This document shows, one piece after another, positions 8,432 to 17,410 of a stretch of 64,000 nucleotides of DNA. The stretch is from Dictyobacter formicarum (GTDB lineage: Bacteria > Chloroflexota > Ktedonobacteria > Ktedonobacterales > Ktedonobacteraceae). A program made the position numbers and the translations under genes. The notes beneath the pieces are model-generated. The model saw nothing but the letters and a program-made list of their open reading frames with translations, ran no database searches and was not told the DNA's origin. Numbering within the stretch: position 1 is the stretch's first letter; each line of letters begins with the position of its first letter. Where the stretch lies: assembly GCF_016587435.1 (NCBI RefSeq), contig NZ_BNJJ01000013.1, positions 219,904 through 283,903 of the forward strand. The letters are read 5' to 3'.

Positions 8432-8965
8432 ATGTGGAAAGGCTCTGTTATTTCACTCCAGATCGCTCCAGGTGAAGGGCAACCTTTGATTAACATTGAC
8501 CAGGCACATGCAGTTCCTGGTCGTGGTATCGAGGGTGATCGCTACTATCTGGGCACTGGCCATTTTTCAAAAATGGGGAAAGCCAGCTATGAAATAACCC
8601 TCATCGAAAGCGAAGTGCTGGCAGCACTAAAAAGGGATTATGGCTATGAACTCACGCCATTGACTGCCCGCCGCAATATCGTCACTGTAGGCGTACCGCT
8701 CAACCACCTGGTCTGGAAATCATTCCAGGTTGGAGAAGTCACATTGCTGGGTCGCAGACTGTGCGAACCTTGCTTTCACCTGGTCCAACTCACCCATCAC
8801 AGCGCCCTCAGCGGCCTCCTTCACCGTGGTGGTCTACGCGCCCAGATTCTGACCGAGGGCATCATCCGGCCTGGTGATCCCGTCCAAATATCAGATAATC
8901 AGGACCTTGCTCAGGCATTTAAAGCTGAACAGGCGGCCAAAGAGGCGCTTGAACCAGCTATCTAA
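8432..8965 (+). CDS. MOSC domain-containing protein
   Basis: A 177-residue protein consisting of a single MOSC domain (molybdenum cofactor sulfurase C-terminal fold). Family members bind Moco or move sulfur or other substrates to or from it; stand-alone MOSC proteins often lack a proven role. Evidence is the opening strand, the signature VPGRGIEGDRYYLGTGHFS, the ESEVLAAL helix, the ARRNIVTVGVPLNHL segment and the conserved cysteine in LCEPC, followed by the RAQILTEGIIRPGDPV barrel-closing strand. Length is normal. The start ATG follows GGGAGA at some distance. The gene is followed by its own terminator and has no operon partner. Confidence 0.88.
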   Translation: MWKGSVISLQIAPGEGQPLINIDQAHAVPGRGIEGDRYYLGTGHFSKMGKASYEITLIESEVLAALKRDYGYELTPLTARRNIVTVGVPLNHLVWKSFQVGEVTLLGRRLCEPCFHLVQLTHHSALSGLLHRGGLRAQILTEGIIRPGDPVQISDNQDLAQAFKAEQAAKEALEPAI

Positions 8966-9006
8966 ATCTAAAATCACTCCCTTTATGCCGTTACCTTATA
9001 TTCAAC

Positions 9007-9033
9007 GCTCAGCACCAGTGGTGCTGAGCTTTT
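9007..9033 (+). terminator. Intrinsic terminator after the MOSC gene
   Basis: GCTCAGCACC (9007-9016), loop AGT, GGTGCTGAGC (9020-9029), then TTTT. A classical factor-independent terminator 40 bp beyond the MOSC stop codon. Confidence 0.9.
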
Positions 9034-9156
9034 AATCTTCTTTCTTAAGAGAGTCAATACACATTTCATATGCCCTCTCTTATTGTTTTTTATCGCGTTT
9101 CACGGAAGTTTACTGCACCTATGTTCTCAAAAGAGAGTGAGAGGTTTAATAAAAAA

Positions 9157-9813
9157 ATGGGAATTAACTATAGTTATGAGCTCTATTTTCCCAAGGATAA
9201 AGTATGGGATGTACTCAATAAATTAGTGAAGATGGAAATGAGGTTTCCGCTACACCCTGCACAAGGACAAACAACGTTATGGTTACCTGATGGTGAAAAG
9301 ATGGTGGTTCCTTTTAGTTCCCACTTGAAAACAGATCCAATTTACTATACGCATGAGACAGTCAAAATATTTTTGGACGCAAGTTTTTGGTTATATGTTG
9401 AAGAAAGCGAACGGAAACAATTTCTCCAGGATGGCTGGTGCATCAACGATCAGGGTTATATAGACCTTGGCAATATGGACTTAACTATCGATTTTAAAAC
9501 AGACATTGGACAACCATTTGTTCAATTCAGCTTTGTCGCAGTAACCGATGGTATGAGTTTTCTATTTGAACTCTCCCTTTCAATACGGAGAGCGTTCGAA
9601 ACGTTTTTAATTGAGCACAAGGGTATTTGTGGAATTATAGACCGAGAAGATTATCAGGATGCTATCCTCTGGTGGGCAAACAACCAGATGTGTTTTGAAT
9701 TTATCCCAGGGTCATGTCCTGAACCTGATGCAGAAGAGGAAAGTCTGATAGAGCATTTTGATCTATGGTGCTCCAGACGTTTTGATGAACGAGTTCGCAG
9801 CTATTTGAAGTAG
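9157..9813 (+). CDS. Protein of unknown function, AT-rich gene
   Basis: Soluble protein of 218 residues from the ATG at 9157; the frame stays open upstream to an ATG at 9070 (247 residues). I prefer 9157 because the sequence turns protein-like at MGINYSYELYFPKD, which looks like a domain start, whereas the upstream 29 residues have low-complexity character. Neither start has a strong ribosome site. The C-terminal half contains WWANNQMCFEFIPG and an acidic stretch. No signal peptide or membrane segment is seen. I do not recognise the family. Base composition is visibly more AT-rich than the flanking MOSC and tatD genes, which may point to recent acquisition. Confidence 0.65.
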   Translation: MGINYSYELYFPKDKVWDVLNKLVKMEMRFPLHPAQGQTTLWLPDGEKMVVPFSSHLKTDPIYYTHETVKIFLDASFWLYVEESERKQFLQDGWCINDQGYIDLGNMDLTIDFKTDIGQPFVQFSFVAVTDGMSFLFELSLSIRRAFETFLIEHKGICGIIDREDYQDAILWWANNQMCFEFIPGSCPEPDAEEESLIEHFDLWCSRRFDERVRSYLK

Positions 9814-9978
9814 CTGCAATAACAATGGTTATAGATCAAAGCATGGGCTGAACATAGCAGGCCAGTGTATAAAAGTGTTATACTTACTTTAATAAAGGAA
9901 CCTGGGAGAGAGCTAAGGCAGTTTCCGCTTTGACTCTCCTTTTCTTATGTTCACTTGCTGTTGGAAAGGATTTGTGGA

Positions 9979-10758
9979 GTGCTCATCGACAGCCACACAC
10001 ATATAGATACTGACCGCTTTCATAGTGATCGAGAAGCAGTCATTCAAGCGGCAATAGCAGGCGGGGTTACTCGCATGGTAGACCCCGGTTGCGATCTGGC
10101 TTCCAGCCAGGCAGCTCTCGCGTTGGCCAGGGCTTATCCAGGTGTCGTTTTTGCGGGCGTGGGCGTGCATCCGCACGAGGCTACGACCTATACACCTGAG
10201 GTAGAAAACCAGCTACGCGAAATGGCACGTGAACCTGAAGTAGTGGCCATCGGTGAATTCGGACTCGACTACTTTCGCATGCTCTCACCACGCGATATAC
10301 AACGTAACGTCTTCTGCGCTCACTTGCAACTTGCCCGGGAATGTAATCTTCCCTGCATTATTCATGTACGCGATGCCCACGAAGATGTGATGGAGCTATT
10401 GCGCGCCCATGGTCAGGGATTGCGTGGCGTATTTCACTGTTTCTCGGGCGATGTTGCTCAGGCGGAGGAATGCCTGGCATTCGAAGGTTTCATGCTCTCA
10501 TTTGCTGGTCCACTCACAAAGCAAGGGAATGCTCTTCCAGACGTTGCCCGCATGGCGCCACTCGACCGCATCCTGGTCGAAACGGATAGCCCCTATCTGG
10601 TTCCCAAACCATTGAAAGCCAGGCGGAACGAGCCACTTTTTGTAAAGCACACCGCAGCAAAACTGGCAGAGATACGCGGCATGACCATGGAAGAAATTGC
10701 TCAGGTCACAACAACAAACGCGGTTCGTTTGTTCGGTCTAGGAGAAAAGCAAGCATGA
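9979..10758 (+). CDS. tatD: TatD-family metal-dependent DNase
   Basis: TatD-type hydrolase of the amidohydrolase (TIM-barrel) superfamily, a metal-dependent 3'-5' exonuclease with proposed roles in DNA repair and turnover. Motifs in order are SHTHID (metal His), GEFGLDY (bridging Glu), HVRDAHED, FHCFSG and the closing ETDSPYLVPKP (catalytic Asp). I choose the GTG at 9979, with GGAAAGGA at 9963-9970 and 8 nt spacing, over the ATG at 9955, which has no ribosome site. The product is 259 residues, the usual length. The stop codon overlaps the start of the cysteinyl ligase gene (ATGA at 10755-10758), so the two are translationally coupled. Confidence 0.93.
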   Translation: MLIDSHTHIDTDRFHSDREAVIQAAIAGGVTRMVDPGCDLASSQAALALARAYPGVVFAGVGVHPHEATTYTPEVENQLREMAREPEVVAIGEFGLDYFRMLSPRDIQRNVFCAHLQLARECNLPCIIHVRDAHEDVMELLRAHGQGLRGVFHCFSGDVAQAEECLAFEGFMLSFAGPLTKQGNALPDVARMAPLDRILVETDSPYLVPKPLKARRNEPLFVKHTAAKLAEIRGMTMEEIAQVTTTNAVRLFGLGEKQA

Positions 10759-11939
10759 AACTATTTAATACGCTGACTCAATCTTTGCAAGAATTCAAAC
10801 CAATCAATGACACGGTAACTATTTATGTGTGCGGTGTAACTCCTTATGACACCACACACCTGGGTCACGCCTTCACATACGTCACCTTCGATACACTGAT
10901 TCGCTATTTAGAATACAAGGGTTATCCAGTCAAATATGTTCAGAATGTAACCGATATCGATGATGATGTGATCCGCAAAGCCGGTGAGTTAGGCATGGCC
11001 TGGGACGAACTGGGCAATCGCGAGATGGAGCGCTTCCTGAGTGAGATGGATTCACTCAACTGGCGCCGACCGGATGTGTATGCGCGCGCGACCGATGAGA
11101 TCGAGCGCATCATCGAACTGGCACGAACACTGGTAGCACGTGGGCTGGCCTATGAGAGCGAAGGTTGTGTCTTCTACAGTGTACGCCAGGATAAAGATTT
11201 CGGCAAAATGGCCCAGGCTGTTGGTCTGAACGATTATCAGTCCATGCTCGCCATCGCCAACGAGCGCGGAAATTTCCCTGACGACAAGCGCAAACGAGAT
11301 CCGCTGGACTTCGTGCTATGGCAGGCCCAGGCTCCAGGCGAGCCCGCCTGGGAGAGCCCATGGGGGCCAGGACGTCCCGGCTGGCACATCGAATGTAGCA
11401 GCATGTCCATGCATTACCTGGGAGAGCAGATCGATATCCATGGTGGTGGCGCGGACCTGACCTTCCCTCACCACACCTGCGAGATTGCCCAATCGGAAAA
11501 CTACAGCGGTAAAGCGCCATTCGTCAATACCTGGATGCACGTTGGCATGGTCTACCAGGAAGGTGAGAAGATGAGCAAATCGCTGGGGAACCTGACTCTG
11601 GTCCGAGATATGCTCAAGAAATATAGCGCGGATGCCATTCGCATTTTGCTGCAGAGCCATCACTATCGCTATCCATGGGAATGCTTCCCCGAAGATCTTA
11701 AAATCGCGGCCGATACCGCTTACCTCTTTACGCAGGTACGAGAGATGGTTGGCCAGACGCTGGACGGCGAAGATCGCATGCTGCACAATCGTTTTATAGC
11801 GGCCATGGAAAACGACCTGAATACGCCAGAAGCGGTCCTGCTGCTCAGGCATGCCGCTCAGGAAGCCCTGGAAACAAAAAATTGTCGGCTCGGCTCTGAA
11901 GTATTACGCCTCACCGGCGTTCTGGGTTTGACAGCTTAA
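10755..11939 (+). CDS. cysS: Cysteinyl-tRNA synthetase-family ligase (CysS, with MshC-like features)
   Basis: Class Ia ligase that activates cysteine as the adenylate. Motifs are the zinc ligand and HIGH region CGVTPYDTTHLGHA, NVTDIDDDVIRKA, the second ligand region WHIECSSMSM, the HHTCEIAQSEN segment and the KMSKSLGN loop. At 394 residues it is shorter than common CysS (about 460) and lacks a full C-terminal anticodon domain. The TPYD-T-HLGHA signature is the form known from MshC, the cysteine ligase of mycothiol synthesis, rather than the usual YD-HIGN of CysS. It may be a compact CysS or an MshC-like enzyme. Coupling to tatD gives no help, because cysS genes also sit in such contexts. Confidence 0.85.
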   Translation: MKLFNTLTQSLQEFKPINDTVTIYVCGVTPYDTTHLGHAFTYVTFDTLIRYLEYKGYPVKYVQNVTDIDDDVIRKAGELGMAWDELGNREMERFLSEMDSLNWRRPDVYARATDEIERIIELARTLVARGLAYESEGCVFYSVRQDKDFGKMAQAVGLNDYQSMLAIANERGNFPDDKRKRDPLDFVLWQAQAPGEPAWESPWGPGRPGWHIECSSMSMHYLGEQIDIHGGGADLTFPHHTCEIAQSENYSGKAPFVNTWMHVGMVYQEGEKMSKSLGNLTLVRDMLKKYSADAIRILLQSHHYRYPWECFPEDLKIAADTAYLFTQVREMVGQTLDGEDRMLHNRFIAAMENDLNTPEAVLLLRHAAQEALETKNCRLGSEVLRLTGVLGLTA

Positions 11940-11960
11940 GCTATATCCCTGGCCGGGGGC

Positions 11961-12100
11961 TGGGAGGACGCTGACGCCCCTATATCTCTTTATTTATGGT
12001 GAAGTGTAAAAAATGCGCATATGCGCATTTTTTACACTTCACCATAAATATTTTGTTGAGCGCTATAGGCGCTCAACGTCAGGGGCCGAAGGCACGAAAT
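11961..12100 (+). repeat. Modular palindromic element A (60-bp perfect palindrome plus conserved tail)
   Basis: A perfect 60-bp palindrome at 11991-12050 (two 30-bp arms, no loop, apex GCGCATATGCGC) begins about 50 bp after the cysS stop. It is preceded by a GC-rich stretch containing ACGCTGACGCCCC. It is followed by TTTTGTTGAGCGCT and a tail with CGTCAGGGGCCGAAGGCAC at 12077-12095. The same tail occurs inverted in element B (37344-37362) and diverged in element C (60886-60900). It probably also terminates cysS. Confidence 0.85.
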
Positions 12101-12270
12101 GCAGGTACACTCCTGCTCTATGACGCGTTGGTGGTGTGGGAAAAAAGTCTGCTATCCCCGAAAGAGGTCTTCAAAAACGTTCATTGTTTAGAAATAAGCC
12201 ATGGTTAGCTACTCGTGTGATAGCCCAAAAAGGCTGCTAATCGCGCGTAATACACTATACTAGAACGAGG

Positions 12271-12477
12271 AATCGGGCGCAAGGCTCCAATCGGGCGCTA
12301 GGCCCGAACCTACGAAGGGATTTTTTCGGGCGTCGAAAGAAAAAATCGGGCGCTAGGCCCGAACCTACGAGGGGATTTTTTCGGGCGCCGAGGGACAAAT
12401 CGGGCGCTAGGCCCGAACCTACGAGGGGATTTTTTCGGGCGTCGAGAGACAAATCGGGCGCTAGGCCCGAACCTATG
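12271..12477. repeat. Tandem 54-bp repeat, about 3.5 copies
   Basis: Units begin with AATCGGGCGC at 12271 (truncated), 12289, 12344, 12398 and 12452, a period of 54-55 bp. Each unit holds a small hairpin CGGGCGCTAGGCCCG, then AACCTACGAGGGGA, a T6 run and CGGGCGTCGAGAGA. A related pair lies inverted at 30373-30467. The unit length is a multiple of three, which creates an artificial repetitive open frame on the minus strand (12530-12255). I do not regard that frame as a gene. Confidence 0.9.
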
Positions 12478-12493
12478 AGCGCATGGGGGGACA

Positions 12494-14947
12494 ATGTATA
12501 CATTTGAAGACGATCATGAGACATCTTCACGTTATAAACGGACTATGTATGATGCTTCAAGCCAGGACGAGGCGACTGAACCAGATCAGGCCCAGGATGT
12601 ATCTGCTGGAGGCAGGCAGACGATTATTTTACCCGCAGATCCAACGCTGGTGGATCTGCCTACACAACCACGCCAGACAGCTACCGTAGTAGATCCAAAA
12701 TGTAGCCGGACCGCGACAGCGGCCATTATCGTTGCTTGCATCGGCGTCTTTCTGACCGCCCTGGATCAAACGGTGGTAGTGACGGCCCTGCCACAGGTGA
12801 TTACAGACCTGAATATTCCACTAACCCAATTGGATCATGCGGCCTGGATCATCAGCGCTTATCTGCTGGGTTTTGTGGTCGCCATGCCACTGATGGGGCG
12901 CGTCTCCGATATTTATGGACGTCGACGCATCTTCTTACTATGTCTGGTCATCTTTGGGTTTGGCTCGGTAGGCTGTGGCATTGCTCCCGCCCTGGGCAAA
13001 GACTTCCCGCTACAATTCCTGGCCACGCTACACATCGATACATCCTCGCCCGGATTGATCTGGCTGATTGTCGCCCGCGTGCTACAGGCAATTGGCGGGG
13101 GAGCCATTGTGCCGGTAGCAATGGCCATTGCCAGCGACGTTTACACTCATAAAAAGCGCGCCCTGGCGCTGGGTATCATCGGTGCGGTTACCGAAGCCGG
13201 GGGCGCGATCGGCCCGCTGTACGGAGCACTGATCGTCGAGCACCTGGGATGGCAATATATCTTTTATCTGAATGTGCCTCTGGTAATCGCCCTCTTTATC
13301 GCCGCCTGGATTTTTATTCCACGTGGCACAAAGTTACCCGAGCAGATCGACTGGCTGGGAGCCATCTTTCTGGCGCTGGCATTGACATGTCTCAGTCTGG
13401 GGCTGGCCCAACAGGGGACCTCACTGGGACCAGCCGCAGCCCATGGCAGCGCGCCACAAAACAATCCGCTGGCGCTGGTACTGGCCCTGGTCTTCTTACT
13501 CGCATTCATCCTGATCGAGCGCAAAGTGCGCTGGCCAGTCGTCGACCTGCAGCTCTTCAAACGCTTTCCATTCAGTGCATCGTCACTGGTCAGCCTGCTG
13601 GTTGGAGCAGCGTTGATCATCGCCATGACTAATATACCAATCTTCGTCGATACGGTCCTGCAAAGCTCCGTACTGGATAGCGGATTGGCCCTGTTGCGCT
13701 TAACGGTCATGATTCCCATCGGCGCGCTGCTTGGTGGCTGGCTCAGTCATCGCATTACCAGCCGCATTACCGCCATCATTGGGCTCCTATTTACGGCGGT
13801 CGGCTTTTATCTGATGAGCCGCTGGCCCACCTATATCGATTGGACGCAGATGACCATGGGGACTGTCGCGGCTGGCTTTGGATTTGGGCTGGTCATTGCT
13901 CCAATCGGTACTACTGCCATCAGCGCAGTCCGTAGCACCCAGGTTGGCATGAGCTCCTCGGTGGTGACCGCGCTCAGAATGATTGGTATGATCTTAGGAT
14001 TGGCCGCCCTCACATCGTGGGCGCTGGCCTACTTCCGCCAGCTCTCGCTGGCCTATCCTACATCCCCACAGGCTAGCAGCGGCAATCCACTCACTGGCTA
14101 TGCCCACTATCTAATCGAATCCGCGCATACCGTCTACTGCACCGTATTCTTTATTTCCGCCATCCTCTGCCTGATCGCCATTATTCCCGCCTTGTTTCTC
14201 TGGGGCCGAACCGCACCGACAGCGATCAGTACGGTCAATCTGGCTGACATGGATCAACTGGCCGCCGTAGCACCAGCAAGCACCGTAGGACAACGAACGG
14301 CGGCGCCGGCGCGCAACATCGTCACTATCGTTCTGGTCGCCATGCTCGTCGTAAGCGGTGGCCTGGCTACCTATCTGCTGGTCAGCAACCCGGGAGGAAA
14401 TGACATACAGACGGCCGGTGCGACACGCAAAATCGACCTGGCGTTGAACCAGACCGCGCTCACCTCTATTTTTGCCAGGCAGTTCGGTCAGCAGCAAAAA
14501 TTTCTCAAAGACCTGAAGATCACGCCAACGGAGAATGATGGTCTGAGCATCGCATTTAACCTACAAATAGATCTGGCGGGTATCCATCGCACGCTGCCAG
14601 TTGAAATACAGAGCAAGATGTATCTGGACCAACAACAAAATATGCAACTGACCGTACAGCACGTCAGGCGCGACGGAATTGATGCCGGACCGGCGGCGGC
14701 ACAAACAATGCAAAAGGCCCTGAACCAGTTACTGATCGCGACAGTCATGCCCGCCATTCACCAGCAGCTAAAAGATGTCAAAATTGTCTCCATCCATACC
14801 AGTAAAAACATCATTTGTAGCAAAGGAGCCATTACATTCGTCTTACAGATAGAAGCAACAACCATTCAAGGCATTGCTGCGCAATCGCTCCCATCTCCAA
14901 TCTGTTTTAATGACACACTAGATTTCAAAACACTACTACACAAATAA
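12494..14947 (+). CDS. MFS exporter (14-TM DHA2 type) with C-terminal extracytoplasmic domain
   Basis: An 817-residue transporter of the major facilitator superfamily, drug:H+ antiporter-2 group. A hydrophilic N-terminus of about 70 residues is followed by some 14 membrane segments (about residues 75-570). The loop 2-3 motif is seen as GRVSDIYGRRR and the antiporter motif C as GAVTEAGGAIGPLYGALI. A further membrane segment (about 610-630) leads to an extracytoplasmic domain of about 185 residues that is not part of standard DHA2 proteins. It has alternating beta-type strands and short LN-QTALTSIF helices, recalling lipid-binding DUF2993/LmeA or LppX/LprG-type folds; this is inference. The next gene encodes a secreted protein with similar texture, 72 bp downstream. 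Drug or lipid export are both possible. Confidence 0.85.
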   Translation: MYTFEDDHETSSRYKRTMYDASSQDEATEPDQAQDVSAGGRQTIILPADPTLVDLPTQPRQTATVVDPKCSRTATAAIIVACIGVFLTALDQTVVVTALPQVITDLNIPLTQLDHAAWIISAYLLGFVVAMPLMGRVSDIYGRRRIFLLCLVIFGFGSVGCGIAPALGKDFPLQFLATLHIDTSSPGLIWLIVARVLQAIGGGAIVPVAMAIASDVYTHKKRALALGIIGAVTEAGGAIGPLYGALIVEHLGWQYIFYLNVPLVIALFIAAWIFIPRGTKLPEQIDWLGAIFLALALTCLSLGLAQQGTSLGPAAAHGSAPQNNPLALVLALVFLLAFILIERKVRWPVVDLQLFKRFPFSASSLVSLLVGAALIIAMTNIPIFVDTVLQSSVLDSGLALLRLTVMIPIGALLGGWLSHRITSRITAIIGLLFTAVGFYLMSRWPTYIDWTQMTMGTVAAGFGFGLVIAPIGTTAISAVRSTQVGMSSSVVTALRMIGMILGLAALTSWALAYFRQLSLAYPTSPQASSGNPLTGYAHYLIESAHTVYCTVFFISAILCLIAIIPALFLWGRTAPTAISTVNLADMDQLAAVAPASTVGQRTAAPARNIVTIVLVAMLVVSGGLATYLLVSNPGGNDIQTAGATRKIDLALNQTALTSIFARQFGQQQKFLKDLKITPTENDGLSIAFNLQIDLAGIHRTLPVEIQSKMYLDQQQNMQLTVQHVRRDGIDAGPAAAQTMQKALNQLLIATVMPAIHQQLKDVKIVSIHTSKNIICSKGAITFVLQIEATTIQGIAAQSLPSPICFNDTLDFKTLLHK

Positions 14948-15019
14948 TTCGCACGTATATACATGTGTGTATATAATGGCAGAGCGATAAGAAGCAATTA
15001 AGGATCGAGGATCGAAAAG

Positions 15020-16180
15020 ATGACAAGAAGCTATACACGCGCCATACAAATCAGCTGGGTATTGCTAATCGGCTTGCTACTGATTGGTATGGCGGCGCCT
15101 GTAGATGCCTCCACGTTAGAGACCCATCAAACGAAGGCGGCCAGTATGCTCAATGCGCGGGTCTATCTAACCAGAGATGTGCTGCGCCAACGTTTTCAGG
15201 ATACGATTAATCAGCAGGTGCCACGGATTAGTGCCAACACCATCAAGGGCATCGTGCATAGCGCACCGGCTGGCGACCAGGGCTGGATCGGGCAGATAGC
15301 CAATGCGCTGATCCAACCGTCAGCGACCCTGACCGAACTGACGCCCCAGGCAAATGGCTTCAACACAGGCATTAAACTAAGCCTCTATCCTGGCGATCCT
15401 AAACCAACCAATAGCCGTATGCTCGTTACATTCAGTATCCTGAACGACTCAACCATCCAGGTCAGCGGCCAATCTCTGCCCGGCAGCCAGGCGTTAATAA
15501 CAGGTCCTCTGACCACCTTGCATGTGCCGATGGGTAAGCTCATTAGCGTGCAAACCACAACTAATTGTGGCGACGCCAATCTAGAACTAGGACTGCAAAT
15601 TCCGTTGGCAGGCAATCAGGCTCAAGGCAATCTAAATGGGCAATACCAGGCGCGCACCAACCGCTCGGCCCCAACGACCGCGCCCCTGAGCCTGACCATG
15701 ATGGGCATAGCAAGCAATCCCACAGCCTCACAGGCCGTCCCGACCTACGTTGAAGTCCCATTCAGCTCCCTCACAACGGTCGCCACTGGCGTAGGGAGTC
15801 TGCCCCTCAACAACAGCATGGTCGCAAAAAATATCCAGCTCGGCATGCAAAATGGCCAACTGGTCGTCACCGCCGATATCATCAGTCTGGTATTCGGAAC
15901 ACCCATGCTTAAGCTGGGAACCGCCACCACGATCATGGAGCCACAAGTTGCCAATGGAAAACTCCAGTTCCACGTCGACAAAACCACGCTCAACGTGCTA
16001 ATCTTCACCTTTCCGGCCGACAACTATAATCAACAGATAGAGCAGACGCTCAACGATAAGATTGGATCGGCGTTAAGCAACGATCTAACTCTGACCTCGG
16101 CCAGCATGGGACCCAGCGCCCAGGTCAGCTGTGCGGCCGCCAACAGCCTGCTCCTGACAGGCACCACCAACCTCAGCTGA
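15020..16180 (+). CDS. Secreted protein of unknown function, partner of the MFS exporter
   Basis: A 386-residue exported protein. The N-terminus has a basic start (MTRSYTRA), a hydrophobic core (about residues 10-26) and a likely signal peptidase site near PVDAS. No lipobox cysteine is seen. The mature part seems to contain two similar beta-rich halves (around residues 45-190 and 240-370); each carries a pattern of strands around a short helix, such as VAKNIQLGMQNGQLVVTADI. This recalls DUF2993/LmeA-like or SMP-type lipid-binding modules, but I cannot confirm it from sequence alone. The ribosome site is GAGGATCG. It follows the MFS exporter by 72 bp and probably forms an operon with it. Confidence 0.75.
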   Translation: MTRSYTRAIQISWVLLIGLLLIGMAAPVDASTLETHQTKAASMLNARVYLTRDVLRQRFQDTINQQVPRISANTIKGIVHSAPAGDQGWIGQIANALIQPSATLTELTPQANGFNTGIKLSLYPGDPKPTNSRMLVTFSILNDSTIQVSGQSLPGSQALITGPLTTLHVPMGKLISVQTTTNCGDANLELGLQIPLAGNQAQGNLNGQYQARTNRSAPTTAPLSLTMMGIASNPTASQAVPTYVEVPFSSLTTVATGVGSLPLNNSMVAKNIQLGMQNGQLVVTADIISLVFGTPMLKLGTATTIMEPQVANGKLQFHVDKTTLNVLIFTFPADNYNQQIEQTLNDKIGSALSNDLTLTSASMGPSAQVSCAAANSLLLTGTTNLS

Positions 16181-16203
16181 CCACAAACAAACAAGCAAAA
16201 AAA

Positions 16204-16244
16204 TAAAGGGAGAGAGAATGAACATGCGCCTCTCTCTCCCTTTA
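16204..16244. terminator. Bidirectional terminator between convergent genes
   Basis: 14-bp arms TAAAGGGAGAGAGA (16204-16217) and TCTCTCTCCCTTTA (16231-16244) with a 13-nt loop, between the secreted-protein gene (+) and the PH-like membrane protein gene (-). Confidence 0.8.
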
Positions 16245-16245
16245 C

Positions 16246-17157
16246 CTACCGCAAATCATACAACGGCTGGCCCGTCTTCACCACGATAATCGAGAGCAGA
16301 ACTTGCATCTGCTGATTGTAGATCTCATAGCCCAGCGCTGGCTCTGCAATGGACAACTCGTACCAGCGCGGCGGACGGAGCCAGCGCCACTGCAGAATAA
16401 CCTGCTCGCTCGAAAGCTCATAATACGTCGGGATATCACTGCGCATAAAAGGCAGTAAATTTGTTTTCCAATCCATAATCGCAGTGTTATCAATGGCAAA
16501 CAAGCGGACCTCATGCCAGGGGATAAACAGTTCTCTTTGCTTCGTCCGTTTCAAAAGACCATGTTCCATCGCCACCAGTTGTTCATATGCCCTGGATTTA
16601 GCAGTTAATGACCAGATAAACAGAATAAAAAGTAACGCTCCTGCACCTGATACACATATAAATAGATCAACATCCATATGTTTCCAGAGCATGTATTCCA
16701 TTAGAAATGAGAATCCATATATGGCGATACCGATCGCCAGGTAATAGCCAGCACCTCGAATATAATAGGCCCAACTGATGCGTTGATCGATAATCAGTAG
16801 ATGTGGCAAGAAACCATCAACAACCCGGGGCTGCGCCGCAGCCAGGTTTACAGAACCATCCAATAGCGTATCCTGGCGCTTGCGTTGCAGATCAGATAGC
16901 TTGACTGTACTGCTTATTACGACAATGGTAAAAAATACAACCTGAACTATATTAAAAAAAACTGGAAAAATCGCGCCATTAAAATATCCAATATCTCCCC
17001 AATGGCGCAATAAAACGTCACAAAAAGTGTAGAGTCCACCACACAGTGCCAGTAAAAAGAGAGCAGAAAGTCCGTATGGCAGTGGTAAATTGATTTTTTT
17101 GACCGCTTTACGCGAAACCTGCGGCTCGGTTACGAGACCAGACGACTCAGGACTCAT
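16246..17157 (-). CDS. Membrane protein of unknown function with a PH-like C-terminal part
   Basis: A 303-residue protein with about four membrane segments in two pairs (around residues 28-48, 64-84, 130-152 and 160-182). The remaining C-terminal 120 residues read like a bacterial PH-like (bPH) domain: an Arg/Lys turn after MEHGLLKRTKQRELFIPW, the strand EVRLFAIDN, then a tyrosine- and tryptophan-rich strand ILQWRWLRPPRWYEL. Family assignment is tentative. The start ATG follows GGAGGA with 8 nt spacing. The gene ends 2 bp from the shared terminator and has no operon partner. No catalytic motif is visible. Confidence 0.75.
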   Translation of the reverse strand: MSPESSGLVTEPQVSRKAVKKINLPLPYGLSALFLLALCGGLYTFCDVLLRHWGDIGYFNGAIFPVFFNIVQVVFFTIVVISSTVKLSDLQRKRQDTLLDGSVNLAAAQPRVVDGFLPHLLIIDQRISWAYYIRGAGYYLAIGIAIYGFSFLMEYMLWKHMDVDLFICVSGAGALLFILFIWSLTAKSRAYEQLVAMEHGLLKRTKQRELFIPWHEVRLFAIDNTAIMDWKTNLLPFMRSDIPTYYELSSEQVILQWRWLRPPRWYELSIAEPALGYEIYNQQMQVLLSIIVVKTGQPLYDLR

Positions 17158-17410
17158 AATATATCCTCCAATAACAGATCAGCAACAGTGTAAATATTTA
17201 TATTTTTGGCTTAATCACAGTCTGCTATCTATTAGAGACGTAGAAAATTCATTACATCAAAAAGAGAAAATCGCAGCATATAATTCAATCTATGCCGCAA
17301 GCAGAAAAAAACAAGGACCGTCATCTTCTTTTGAAGAAGATAACGGTCCTTCATTAGAGATATTAAGCTGGTCCAGCATCATGCCAGACCAACTACAGGC
17401 AGTAATCCGG

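Noticed and set aside
12271..12477. Possible CRISPR array
   Set aside because: The whole 54-bp unit is repeated with no unique spacers between copies, and no cas genes are near.
12255..12530. Minus-strand open frame with an 18-residue repeat over the 54-bp tandem repeats
   Set aside because: The repeat period is a multiple of three and produces open frames by itself; there is no ribosome site and related units elsewhere do not keep the frame.
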